From the NCBI RefSeq assembly GCF_900019265.1, contig NZ_CYGX02000058.1, positions 1 through 64,000 of the forward strand: a stretch of 64,000 bases of DNA, given 5' to 3'. The notes beneath the pieces were generated by a model, which saw nothing but the letters and a program-made list of their open reading frames with translations, made no database searches and was not told the DNA's origin. The DNA is from Paraburkholderia ribeironis (GTDB lineage: Bacteria > Pseudomonadota > Gammaproteobacteria > Burkholderiales > Burkholderiaceae). Numbering within the stretch: the stretch's first letter is position 1; every line of letters starts with the position of its first letter. Both the position numbers and the translations under genes were made by a program. Positions 8,757 to 18,400 of the stretch are shown here, piece by piece.

Positions 8757-9278
8757 TCAATCCATGCGGGATAGCGGTCGGAACAGTAGATGCTCAATGT
8801 CCAGAACATAGCGACTCTCGGGACCAGCATACTTTCTTGCTCCGTCGTGGATACGCGCCAGCTCGGCACCCGTCAACCGAATGTCATCCGGGCCATCGCC
8901 AAGAACTTTGCCGTCAAGGTAGTCAAAGACTGCGAGTGTACGAACGCCCGCAGGCGCGAGCACGTCTGTCCACAAAGCACCGTCCCGTGTCCTAGACGCG
9001 GCGGTAACCGCAACCCCTTCTGCCTTCAGATGTTCGAGGAGAGACAGTTCGAAATCTATGTTGCTTTGGCCGCGAGCCCTTATCGCCGCCAGCCGCACGA
9101 TTTTGCGCTCGCCATTTGCAAGCTTGAGTTCGTAGACGTCGTTGAACCCGCGCCGCAGGAACAGACAGCTATCAATCTGCCCCAATGCGTATTGGCTTCC
9201 TACGACCTCCGCAATGCTGCCTGCTTCAATGACCGACCTCACCGCACGCAGCCGGGGCACGTTCTCTGGTTGGTCCAT
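8757..9278 (-). pseudogene. truncated aminoglycoside-phosphotransferase-family protein
   Basis: The start MDQPENVPRLRAVRSV at 9278 leads into an APH/kinase-like N-lobe: FNDVYELKLANGERKIVRLAAI with the nucleotide-binding lysine region, then a hinge (LAVFDYLDG) and GAELARIHDGA. The frame stops after FRPLSRMD, about 173 aa, before the HxD catalytic loop and DxD metal site expected in a protein of some 330 aa. The missing C-terminal lobe is not found downstream. I infer a decayed remnant without kinase activity. The 8580-8756 gap holds nothing recognisable. Confidence 0.6.
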
Positions 9279-9687
9279 AGACGTATTGAGCGATTGGGGA
9301 ACGTGGAGCGGAAAGAATATCACCGCCAGTAATGCTTGACCGGCGTGCCGCAGTACGCTTTCTCCCGGGACACTACGACTCTGGGTTCGCGGACATTGGG
9401 TGATTCACTGCTGGGAGATTGATGACAAGACTGGAAATGCACGCCAAGATGCTTCCACGAAGCTCCCTTTTTGCGACGTCACAATGGAGAGACGGGAATT
9501 AGCTGGGCCTAACACTAAAACGTATGCCTATCGCATAACACGTGACTCACCGTTGCCATGGTACGAAAGTGACGCCCAGATGGTGTCAAACGCGTGAACT
9601 CGCGCCGCTCCGCCATTGCTGACAGGAGTTTCGCCGACATGGTGTAGGCACATCAAGGGCGCGTCGTCTGACATCTCGACGGTCAAG
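9279..9687. other. gene-free stretch
   Basis: About 400 bases between the kinase remnant and the YaaC-like gene. Short frames exist on both strands, but none has a convincing start, ribosome site or protein-like composition. Confidence 0.4.
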
Positions 9688-10842
9688 CTAGGTCGGTCCG
9701 AAGACCGAACCTGACTGTATAGCGTGCACGGAATCTCCGGTGATACGCTCGAGCGCAATCTTCGGAAGCACGTTATCTACAATGACAAGGTAGTGCTCCA
9801 GCAATGAGCGAAGTTGGTCCAACTTTCCGTCTTCAATCTCATGCCAAAGACTCGGCAGGTATCGTGTCACTATCGAGAACGCATAAAGAATGACGAAATG
9901 AAGCGTAAAGATATCGTCTGTTCCCCAATACGGAACCATGATACTGGAGCCGCAATAGCCGGACTTGTGAAGCTTTAGCCGCTGGTACCAATGTTCGTTA
10001 GCTGGGTGCTCAAACTTGCCTGTGGGAAACGTCAACCCAGAGCATGCGTCTTTCCTGTCTTCGAAGTCCTTGATGGGCAGGTCCAAGGTGTTTGCCTGTT
10101 CTGCCGTGAGCTCATAGCCGACAGGAGATATCGCGATGGATGAAGCGGTACTTAGCGCAGGCGTCAACGTTTTAGCGTCGTACAAGCAACCAATCATCGA
10201 GGCACCAAGCTGGTCGAGCTGTTGCTCCAGTTCTGAATCGTGCCGCTTTCCTACGTGGAAGGATAGCGGGTATGTGCTCAAGTATTCTTGAGTTACGCTT
10301 TGCAGTTCGGGAACACGACGTAGAAGGTCGGCCAACGAAACCACGCGTGCTCGCTCCGCGTCGTTCAGCTGCTTCCGCGGTTTGCGTTCGAAGGCAAACT
10401 CGTCAACGGCCATCTCCCTAGTTTTGCAATAGGCCGGGAAATGCCCGGATTTCAGACAGCCGACAAGATAGTTTGCAGGGAACTCACCTATATCTGCGGT
10501 CGTTGTGAAGAGACCGTGGCCCTGCTCCGTATATCGCTGTATCGACGGCAACGTAGACGTCTCGTCGCCGGCAGCAATCTGCTCAGCTATCGACATCTGC
10601 AATAACGCATAGTAGCGAGACAGTACACGAGCGTTCAAACCACCCGATTTGGTTTCCCAATATCCGACCGCCGACCGCACAGCCCATGCCATGCCGGCCG
10701 ATTTCTCGGCTAGGACGGTCTCCGGCATTGCCCGCGAGCGCCGAAGAATCACCTTTTCGCACAGTTGATGGCTGGAGAGCCGTTTCAGACGCAGCCAGAT
10801 GACCTCGGACAGGTTATCCGCAAAGATATATTCAGACTTCAT
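9688..10842 (-). CDS. YaaC-like protein
   Basis: A 384-aa protein from ATG 10842 (MKSEYIFADNLSEVIW). The N-terminal half has the layout of the YaaC-like family: VLSRYYALLQMSIAEQIAAG, then YTEQGHGLFTT. A C-terminal helical region follows (FTLHFVILYAFSIVTRYLPSLWHEIEDG and ITGDSVHAIQSG). YaaC-like proteins have no established biochemical role. It follows an HNH-nuclease gene by 43 bp on the same strand, suggesting a two-gene unit in this defence island. No membrane anchor is clear. Family assignment is by pattern only. Confidence 0.6.
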   Translation of the reverse strand: MKSEYIFADNLSEVIWLRLKRLSSHQLCEKVILRRSRAMPETVLAEKSAGMAWAVRSAVGYWETKSGGLNARVLSRYYALLQMSIAEQIAAGDETSTLPSIQRYTEQGHGLFTTTADIGEFPANYLVGCLKSGHFPAYCKTREMAVDEFAFERKPRKQLNDAERARVVSLADLLRRVPELQSVTQEYLSTYPLSFHVGKRHDSELEQQLDQLGASMIGCLYDAKTLTPALSTASSIAISPVGYELTAEQANTLDLPIKDFEDRKDACSGLTFPTGKFEHPANEHWYQRLKLHKSGYCGSSIMVPYWGTDDIFTLHFVILYAFSIVTRYLPSLWHEIEDGKLDQLRSLLEHYLVIVDNVLPKIALERITGDSVHAIQSGSVFGPT

Positions 10843-10885
10843 TGAGGGCGCCTCAAGCATCGACTGTGTCTAGGGGTCACGAAAA

Positions 10886-12046
10886 TTACATCGAGCGCAA
10901 CCAAGGGACGATTTTGACACCAAGAAACTCTGCATAGTATGGTGCTTGTTGGCCTATTGACACTGTCCCATCGCTCGCTATCTGGATGACGCCGTTATCA
11001 TACAGTGCGTGTAAGTCTCTACGCAGCAGCAGGCCGTCTTCTGCGGAGTTGTGACCGTGTCGCCAATCTCGCCCATTGATATGTGCGGCCTCCAACGCCT
11101 CCGGAACGTCACAGCCGCTAATGGCGCAACGCCCACTGAATCGTCGAAAGACAGCTTCGCGGAACGCCGCTTGAAATGGACGGACCTGCGTCAACGAAAA
11201 GCGAGCCAGCATGGAATCAAATCGTGCCTTAGATTCATCGATGAGTTGCGCCTCGTCGGTGGGTGCGGTTTCGTCGGAATCACTCCAGAGTTCGTAGCAA
11301 CGAGCTCGCTCGCGTTCATCATCCGTAATGCCGAACTCCGCCTCAAGGCCCTCAGAGCACTTTCCCGAATCTTTGTCGACAATGAGAGCCGTGATGACTG
11401 GCTCCTTGGCGTCAACACACTGGTGGCCTAGTTGGCGCATTGCGGTGTAGAGCAGGAAGAAATGTAAGCCGAACGTGTCCATCAGCTCACCGTACGTGAC
11501 GGTGCTTTTTCGCTTTGCAACTTCAATGAGCCATTCGCGAATCATCGGCAGCTTCATTGCGAGATTGCCGGTAGACAAACCCGTTTCCTGCGCTGTTGCG
11601 TCGGGGAATTTTCCTTCCGCCTTCGTCTTGTGGTTCTGCGCGTGTTTGAAGAGGTCGCCGGTGGCGAGACCACTCAAGACAGCGACAATCTCACCGCCTT
11701 CTTCAGATTCCAGTCTGTCGATGACAAACACCGCGTCGTCTCGGAAGTCGGCTATCTTTCGCGGATGGGCATTTACATCCTCCGCCCTCGCGATTACGGT
11801 GTAGCCTGAGGATGACCCCTCCCAAAGCTGCCTAAGATGCCGAATCCGTTCGTCAAGGCCATAGGAATCGCGACCTAGATATGCTTCCGGTCTTTGCAGT
11901 ACGACGACACGCTTCTGCTTACCTGAATATTCATGCTCCCAAGTCCGGAGCAGCACAACGTCATCGCGAAGCGCACCCCATGACCAGCGCTTGTTTTTAA
12001 ACGGCAGTCTATAACGTTCGAAGAACTGGGTGATTGACTTTGCCAT
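10886..12046 (-). CDS. HNH endonuclease-domain protein
   Basis: A 386-aa protein from ATG 12046 (MAKSITQFFERYRLPFK). The C-terminal 110 residues hold a typical HNH_2-type nuclease: FRRFSGRCAISGCDVPEALEAAHI, then NSAEDGLLLRRDLHALYDNG. These supply the zinc/metal cysteines, the AAHI histidine and the Asn/His pair. The central part contains a predicted winged-helix segment (TVTYGELMDTFGLHFFLLYTAMRQLG). The N-terminal region is unfamiliar. It is the first gene of a likely pair with the YaaC-like protein. The architecture suggests a sensor-nuclease defence protein, which is inference. Confidence 0.8.
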   Translation of the reverse strand: MAKSITQFFERYRLPFKNKRWSWGALRDDVVLLRTWEHEYSGKQKRVVVLQRPEAYLGRDSYGLDERIRHLRQLWEGSSSGYTVIARAEDVNAHPRKIADFRDDAVFVIDRLESEEGGEIVAVLSGLATGDLFKHAQNHKTKAEGKFPDATAQETGLSTGNLAMKLPMIREWLIEVAKRKSTVTYGELMDTFGLHFFLLYTAMRQLGHQCVDAKEPVITALIVDKDSGKCSEGLEAEFGITDDERERARCYELWSDSDETAPTDEAQLIDESKARFDSMLARFSLTQVRPFQAAFREAVFRRFSGRCAISGCDVPEALEAAHINGRDWRHGHNSAEDGLLLRRDLHALYDNGVIQIASDGTVSIGQQAPYYAEFLGVKIVPWLRSM

Positions 12047-12594
12047 ATAGATTGTGCTGCGATTGTCGTCGTCAGGAGCCAATCGTGCTGAGATTGGCGG
12101 CCTGCTGCAGAGGCAATATACGGTGCGGATTACCCGAGATAGCCACCATGCAATCGTACCCGTCATTGGCACCTATTGATAGGCCACCGGTCGCCTGGTG
12201 TCGCAGAAATAGAGCGGACGCGCCGGCCTAAGCCGGCGGCTTCGGCACCCGGAGCACCCGAACGCATGGTTATGCTTTGCCCGAACGCGCGGGCCGATGT
12301 TTGTGGTCGACCTTTACGAAAACGGTTCGATGCTTATTGATGAATGGGCAGATACGGACTATGAACGCAAACTTGTCCCAACACGTTGTACGAGGCGCGA
12401 AACGCTTCCCGTGGCTCTGGGGTTGTGGCAAACCCTACGCCTAGGCGATGTGCCGGCGGTTCGCACCGAGGCGTGGTCGTGACGCGAGAAACGGGTAGCC
12501 GAGTTCTACCGTGTGATAGGCCGAAATCCCGCGGCGACGTGTAACGAATAAACAGCGAGGGAATGCTCCCGGTCCCCAGACAAGGAGTCGTAGA

Positions 12595-12783
12595 ATGTCA
12601 CTGACATCCACCCAGGTCGGCGTCATCGGAGAGAACCTGCTGGTCAACGCGGTCATGAAGGCAAGCGATGGGCGCCTTTCGCCGTTCAGGCCGATTGCAG
12701 ATGACGACCGCTTGGACGTGTGATTCCTCAACAAGGAAACCGGCAACTCGGCCGCCAGCCGGAATCGACCGTGCGTGACTTGT
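12595..12783 (+). pseudogene. broken gene, N-terminus of a predicted PD-(D/E)XK-like protein
   Basis: AAGGAG lies just upstream of ATG 12595. The frame reads MSLTSTQVGVIGENLLVNAV, then GRLSPFRPIADDDRLDV, then an in-frame TGA at 12721. The same frame resumes immediately with FLNKETGNSAAS. The pattern of a GENLL helix followed by a DDD-x-D turn and a KETG turn resembles short PD-(D/E)XK-type proteins, but the catalytic lysine region is lost. The rest of 12180-12906 has no credible gene. Family assignment is tentative. The nonsense codon is directly visible. Confidence 0.45.
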
Positions 12784-12906
12784 GGGTTCGAGCAAGTTAA
12801 ACAATTGTTCCTGCTGTTCCAGGAGGTCCCTGCGCGTATAAGCGCTTGCAGCGACGTCTGTCGAACGCGCAAGTCGGCCTCCTGGGGCCCCTCGAGAATT
12901 GTCTTC

Positions 12907-13266
12907 TTAGTAGTGCTTCTTCTCCGACAAAGCTTCGCAATCCCATTTTTGATTGAGGATGGCCTTGTAGAGCATTCCAACCGTCATCGTTTCTCTCTTT
13001 AGCGAATGGGGTCTTCTCAGTATGAATTTCTGGAAGAAGTGTGATATAAAACCTTCGCCCTCCATGAAGAAGTACCGACGAAAATCGTAGTCACCCCGGT
13101 CGACCTTGAAGGTCGCGAAGTATTTCTCCATGAATTCGTCTGCATCATCTCCGTGTTGCCCGAGCGAGTAAACGACGTCCATATCATTGGTGATGGGCTT
13201 CTTGGGAGATATGCAAGCCTCCTCCCTGATAAACGCCACCAAATCGTCCCGAGTGTATTGTTGCAT
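12907..13266 (-). CDS. DUF1493-family protein
   Basis: A 119-aa acidic protein of DUF1493 type: LVAFIREEACISPKKPITNDMDVVYSLGQHGDDADEFMEKYFATFKV, then YFFMEGEG. The fold resembles acyl carrier proteins (a DxxxxLG.dGdd motif), but the phosphopantetheine serine is not apparent. The start sits at the last base of the preceding 143-aa gene, so the two are probably co-translated. The role is unknown. Confidence 0.75.
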   Translation of the reverse strand: MQQYTRDDLVAFIREEACISPKKPITNDMDVVYSLGQHGDDADEFMEKYFATFKVDRGDYDFRRYFFMEGEGFISHFFQKFILRRPHSLKRETMTVGMLYKAILNQKWDCEALSEKKHY

Positions 13267-13697
13267 CAGAACACCCTGTCTTCAGGTCTAGCAATCCGGT
13301 TGTACTTAAGCACGGTTTGATAACCAATCGTCGCAACGTCCCTCGCCATCAGAACCCAGCCGACACCCGGCAACGTTCTGCCAATGAACACGCTCAGCTT
13401 ATGTGTCAAGACCCATCTGAATGCTTTCATGCTTTCGATGGTAAAAGTCGGCAACACTCGTTTTCTGAATTTGTACTTGAACAGCGAGCGGGCCATCACG
13501 GACGCGACTGAGGTTCCCGGCGTTGCGCCTGCCGGCTTCCCGCGCGTCGGCAGAAAATTGAATCCACAAAAAATGAGGATTAGATATTCAACATCGTCAA
13601 TCCCAAGCTGCTCGCCCGTTTCTTGCATCGCGATAAACAAGAAGAGCTCAGGTGGTGTCAGGTCGTTGTGCCCATTGTATTGGTATACATTGCTCAT
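13266..13697 (-). CDS. small protein partnered with DUF1493
   Basis: A 143-aa protein (MSNVYQYNGHNDLTPPELF) with a basic middle (LFKYKFRKRVLPTFTIESMKAFRW) and a hydrophobic stretch (LSVFIGRTLPGVGWVLMARDVATIGY) that could associate with a membrane. I recognise it only as the kind of small partner found beside DUF1493 genes. It overlaps the DUF1493 start by one base, and GAGAGGGCC precedes ATG 13697. The pair could be an immunity or toxin module, which is inference. Confidence 0.6.
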   Translation of the reverse strand: MSNVYQYNGHNDLTPPELFLFIAMQETGEQLGIDDVEYLILIFCGFNFLPTRGKPAGATPGTSVASVMARSLFKYKFRKRVLPTFTIESMKAFRWVLTHKLSVFIGRTLPGVGWVLMARDVATIGYQTVLKYNRIARPEDRVF

Positions 13698-13953
13698 TTC
13701 GGCCCTCTCTGTTGATTATTAGTTTTCACTGCGTGAAGCCCGGTTATGCTATCACAACGGCATGGCTTATCGGCTTAGTCCCAGGGTCTTGGTTATCGCC
13801 TCGATGCGTGTTTTGACGCTTCGCCCCGCGTGCGTTCTCGCACGTTCGTCGCATAGCCTTCCAGCAAATACCGGCTTGGCGTCAGGCCGATGTGTGGCGG
13901 AGTCTGAGTCGCCGTGGCATAGTGCGTCCAATTCATATTTTTCGGAGCAGCCC

Positions 13954-14688
13954 ATGCCCACCTTGGAAGCAATCCAGACGAAAATCCAGCGGTTGCAGGA
14001 ACAGGCTGAAGCTATCAAAGCCAAAGAGGCCTCCGCAACACTCGACCGCATCGTCGAACTCATGCAGAAGAGCGGGGTTACGGTGGCGGACATCGAGGCG
14101 CACCTTGGTGGCAAGAAGCGTGGCGCAAGAGCCGGTAAGACGACGGCCGCCGGTACCGCGGCCGTTCCAGCGAAATACATGGACCCAAAGACTGGCGCGA
14201 CATGGTCGGGACGCGGACGTGCTCCTGGTTGGATTGCCAATGCGAGGAGCCGGGACCGCTTTTTAGTTGATGGCAATGCGTCGGTGGCGGTCGCGACTGG
14301 GAGCACAGCGAAACGACCAGGCAACTATGCACGGGGGCCGCAGCCGGCGAAATATCGTGACCCTGACAGTGGCGCCACGTGGTCAGGGCGTGGCCGCGCG
14401 CCCGCGTGGATTGCGAATGTGAAGGACCGCTCGATGTTTTCGGTTGGCGCTGACGGCAAAGCTGGCGCGGTTGTGAAGAGAGCAAAGGCGAAAGGCAAAG
14501 CCTCATCCGCTGCTGCAGCGCGCACTCGGAAGGGGCCTCCTAAAGGCAAGCAACCCGCGAAATATCTCAATCCTGAGACTGGCGCGACTTGGAGCGGGCG
14601 CGGGCCGGCGCCGGCGTGGCTCGCAGCTGCGAGTGACCGCTCGGCGTTTCTCATTGATGCAGCCACTGTCGTTGCCCCCACTGCCTGA
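13954..14688 (+). CDS. H-NS-family protein with three C-terminal DNA-binding domains
   Basis: A 244-aa protein. The N-terminal coiled coil (TKIQRLQEQAEAIKAKEASATLDRIVELMQ) mediates oligomerisation in this family. It is followed by three copies of the H-NS-type DNA-binding motif at about residues 68-92, 128-152 and 206-230. Each reads as KY-D/N-P-x-[ST/E]-GATWSGRG-x-APxW[IL]. Alanine- and lysine-rich linkers separate them. ATG 13954 has GGAGCAG upstream; a longer N-terminal extension to 13762 reads poorly and is rejected. H-NS proteins silence AT-rich foreign DNA, so a cargo-encoded copy could damp expression of the island. Confidence 0.88.
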   Translation: MPTLEAIQTKIQRLQEQAEAIKAKEASATLDRIVELMQKSGVTVADIEAHLGGKKRGARAGKTTAAGTAAVPAKYMDPKTGATWSGRGRAPGWIANARSRDRFLVDGNASVAVATGSTAKRPGNYARGPQPAKYRDPDSGATWSGRGRAPAWIANVKDRSMFSVGADGKAGAVVKRAKAKGKASSAAAARTRKGPPKGKQPAKYLNPETGATWSGRGPAPAWLAAASDRSAFLIDAATVVAPTA

Positions 14689-14788
14689 CCGGTACGACTT
14701 GGTCAAGAACGTCGTGCGCTAATCCCCGGGGGAGTGGGCCGACCTCGCAATTGGTGCTCGCACTGCGCTCTCCTCGTATCGACGGCGG

Positions 14789-15397
14789 CTATTCTCCGGC
14801 CTGCTTCCGTTTGAGATACTTTTGGTATCGCTCTGCCAGAGTGTAGCCGTAGTCGAATATTGCTACCGTAAAGTCGATGATGTCTTCGGCGTCGTCCTTC
14901 GTTGTCTCCGTATTGGACGCGTGAGCTCCGATGTTGCGCTCGACACGCAACGCATCTGCCCACGCGTGAAGCCGCTCGTCGATTACACCCTGAGCTTTCA
15001 ATTCGGCAAGGCCGCGCGCAAGTGACGGCGGTTTCCCGGTCTTTTCCGCGACGAGCCGCTCCAAAGCGCGACCGCACATGACCGCAGCGGCAGGGTAAAT
15101 GCCGTGACTGAAGCACTTCTGTGCGGCACTCACGTCTCGCCGCGCCGCAGGTGGGACGGATGGCCCTAAGTCCGCTATCAGCGGCGCTGGCCATAGCCGT
15201 TCCGCTGTGTCCCACTCCCAGTCACCGCGCTCGTCGCGAATGAGGGACGACGAACCGAACAGCGCCTGGCGACAGGACGGACATTCCGCTAGGAAATATG
15301 CTTGTTCTTGCGCATCTCCTACCCAGCAGGAGGCCTCCGACTTAACGCGTACAGCGCATTGCGGGCAATCGATAACGATGGTCTGATTCGCACTCAT
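14789..15397 (-). CDS. DUF4145-domain protein
   Basis: A 202-aa protein. An N-terminal zinc-ribbon-like part (CPQCAVRV near residue 11 and CPSCRQALFG near 40) precedes a helical DUF4145 domain: AQKCFSHGIYPAAAVMCGRALERLVAEK, then RNIGAHASNTETTKDDAEDIIDF. DUF4145 domains resemble HEPN folds and recur in defence genes, but a nuclease R-x4-H motif is not obvious. The start is 9 bp after the stop of the reverse transcriptase gene, so it is almost certainly co-transcribed with it. Confidence 0.85.
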   Translation of the reverse strand: MSANQTIVIDCPQCAVRVKSEASCWVGDAQEQAYFLAECPSCRQALFGSSSLIRDERGDWEWDTAERLWPAPLIADLGPSVPPAARRDVSAAQKCFSHGIYPAAAVMCGRALERLVAEKTGKPPSLARGLAELKAQGVIDERLHAWADALRVERNIGAHASNTETTKDDAEDIIDFTVAIFDYGYTLAERYQKYLKRKQAGE

Positions 15398-15406
15398 GCT
15401 TTATTC

Positions 15407-18400
15407 CTAACTGGGACGTCCCTTATAGCCGGCGGGAGGCGCCTTGAGCTCTTTTGCCGCTTTCGGCGTTGCTGTCGACTTGAACGGAGCAGCGTCGACT
15501 TCGAACACGCTGACTGCTATCTGATTGCTGCCATGCACATGCGCCACGAGGCGCTCGTGCTTCGGAAGCGGGACTTGCGCCGTGGAACCGCCGAACTCGC
15601 CGGAGTTTGCCAGTATCACCGGCTGGTACATGTGGAAGTGCAGAGCAGCAACCATATTGTCAAATGTCTGCACGTCCTGATTTAGCGCTGCAACGAGAAA
15701 GACATCGGACCTGGTCCGAAGGTCTGCAACCAAATCAAGGTCCGTCGCATCGTAGCAAATCGCGGCTGCTATCCGGGTCGGCGACTTCGTGCCGATTGGT
15801 AGTTCAACAAGTGTCACGTGTGGCCGGTACGGCTTAATGCCCATGGAGCGTTCAAGCTTCATGGGATGGAGCTTGCCTTGCCAAACATACTGAATGCTTC
15901 GGCCATGTTCGGCAGTTTCGCTGCGAATCAACCAAAGGCCTTGGTTTATCGGGCCGCCGACCTTTTCAGAATGGATGAAAGTAAGCCCGGAAAAGATGTT
16001 CGCTTTCAGTTTGTCCGACAGTCGACGAAGCAAGCCGATGTGCTCTGGATGCACCGAAAGTTCAGGGAACAACACTATGTCGACCAGCGAGGTTTCGTCC
16101 GCGCCGACATTGCTGCGTGCCGACGCCCACGCTCGTAATTGCTGCTCTGCGAGTCGGCATACTGCCGCAAGGTGCCTTCGATGCTCGGCAAGCATCCCCT
16201 TCGTCCAATGCGTCGGGTCTTTCGCATCGAAATCGTCACGCCTTGGTCGGAGCGGCTGCACGATTGCGACTCGCAATGGTCTATCGCTCAGGGGGGCGCT
16301 ATCCCCGGATGCAGGGATGACGTACATTGGTGTCCGGCTACGGGAACCGTACAGAGCACGCTGCTCGACTGCGCGTTGCTCAATTAGAGCGAGCAGTTCT
16401 TCTGGCGTGCTAGCGTCGCCTGCAGCAGCGGCGTCGTTAGCTCTGAATTCGACTCCCGGCCACTGAAGCAACGTGGACAACAATCCAGAAAGCCAAGGGG
16501 TGATGGGCGTCGGTTCATCGAGCAAGCCGGTGCCCGAATTCAGCATGCCGAACCGCCGCTTATACCATGTACTCCGAAGACCGGAGTACCGGCCGACTTC
16601 CTCCGTCACTAGATATCGCCGGCTCGTGAAATCGAATTCTCCCGTCAGTGCGGCGCGAAGTATTCGTCCGAGCCCATACAGCCAAGCCTTTTCTTCATCA
16701 ACCCAACGTGGCGTTTCATACAATGGATTCTGCGTGTCTGAGGCGGGAGTGAGTTCGACTTTCAAGAAGTCAGTGGCTACAGGAATCGAATGTATGAGTT
16801 CCCATTCCTTGCACCGGAGAATGATTTGACTGGCATCGAGGCCTCCAGATAAGCGCTTCTGAATGTCTGGGGTGCGCAGCAGTGCCTGGGCGAGTACCAG
16901 CAGGCCGTTCTCTTGCGCAAACATGTTGTCGTTGTCGAGCATGCAACGAATCAGGGTCCGCGTGCCGTCGGTCGTCTTTCCTCTCTTGAGCAGCTTGCGG
17001 TCAACTTCCGCTAGCGGCATTGGCACGTGCTTTACCCACCCGTTGCCTTTGAGGGTCTTCGACCTCAATACTTCCAGCATTAAATCCGGTCGGTTGAGTG
17101 CCACCGTTGTAACGGTTTTGGCCTGTTCGTTCGCGCTCCGCGTCCGACGAAGGCATTCGGCGAGCCACACGCCGAATCGGCGCGGATTGGGATTCAGTTG
17201 CTGGGCTACGAGCGCAAATGGTAGAAGGCGCAGGAGGTCTGCTGAGCGTGCGGGCTGATACAACGAGGCGCGATGGAGCAATGCGTAAGATTCCTCCGCG
17301 CTTGCGTTCACCGCTCGAATGACCGAGAAGTCCCCGATAGCCGCAAGGTAGAGGCGGGCTTGTTGAAGCAGGTACCAGGGTGCATGCCTGTACTCTAGTA
17401 GTATCCATCGTGCAAATGCGCCGAGGTTCTCCCGGTAACCTTCGATGTCGACGAACTCCGGGTATTCGTCCCTATCGCGATACCCTGTTTCCGTGGCACC
17501 GGCACGCAATAAATCAGCTGCGACGTATTCGGCTGTGCGCACCTGTTTAATCTGCTCGCTCTCGAAAGAGTCTTGAGCCCCCGGTAGCTTGGATATCAGA
17601 GCTTCAGTAACTGGAGAAAGCAGCCTGGGGTGAGGAAAGAGGTCGAGCCCGCATCTTAGCAGCAGCGCTAGTGACGGATTCTCCGCCCAACACTTTATGA
17701 GTTTTCGAGCGGTTTGTTCAAATTCATGAGAGAGCGCCGCCCCGTTGCTTACGGCCTCAGAGCCTGTCACATCAGTGTCCGACGGCGATTCAGTATCTGT
17801 CATCGTCAGCCTATGGCGCATTACCTGAGCCAACCGGCTTGCTACGAAGCGCTTAACGGTATCGTCGCGGACATCGGTGTTGGGAACGGCTACATTGGCA
17901 AGAGCAAGTCGTGAGCGGCTTGGTGACGGAGCGTCTTCGATTTGCTCCGACATCCACAAAAGACCTTCGAGGCCTCCGGCCGTCTGGACCAAGGATTCAA
18001 GGTCGAATGTACCGCTAAGCTCCGAGTTCAGTGCTTCCATTAGCGATGAGACATTGCTCTGCGCTGAAATCGACCGGTATGGAGTGATGCTGCTTTTATG
18101 TTGAGAAAGTGTTAGTGGCACGTTTGCCTGTAAACGAGTACAGTGATTCGCCAACGTCTCGGAAACGAATTGTTGTACCCGTTGCAGCGTCTTTTCGCTC
18201 CCGGCGGTACCCAATGCGACCGGGGCCTCGACGACTATCCGGAGGTCATCAACATAGCGACAATAGTCGAGTACGCGAATATCTTCCGGCAGTTGGCGCT
18301 CGGCCTCGCACGCGGCCCACATTTCGGCGTCAAAGGCGACAAGGTAAGCATTGGCGAAGAAACCTGATGCGACGAGTCCCTGAGGGATTCCTAGTGCCAG

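Noticed and set aside
12441..12980. 179-codon minus-strand frame
   Set aside because: Composition looks random, it lacks a ribosome site, and it runs opposite the broken gene at 12595 that has better evidence.
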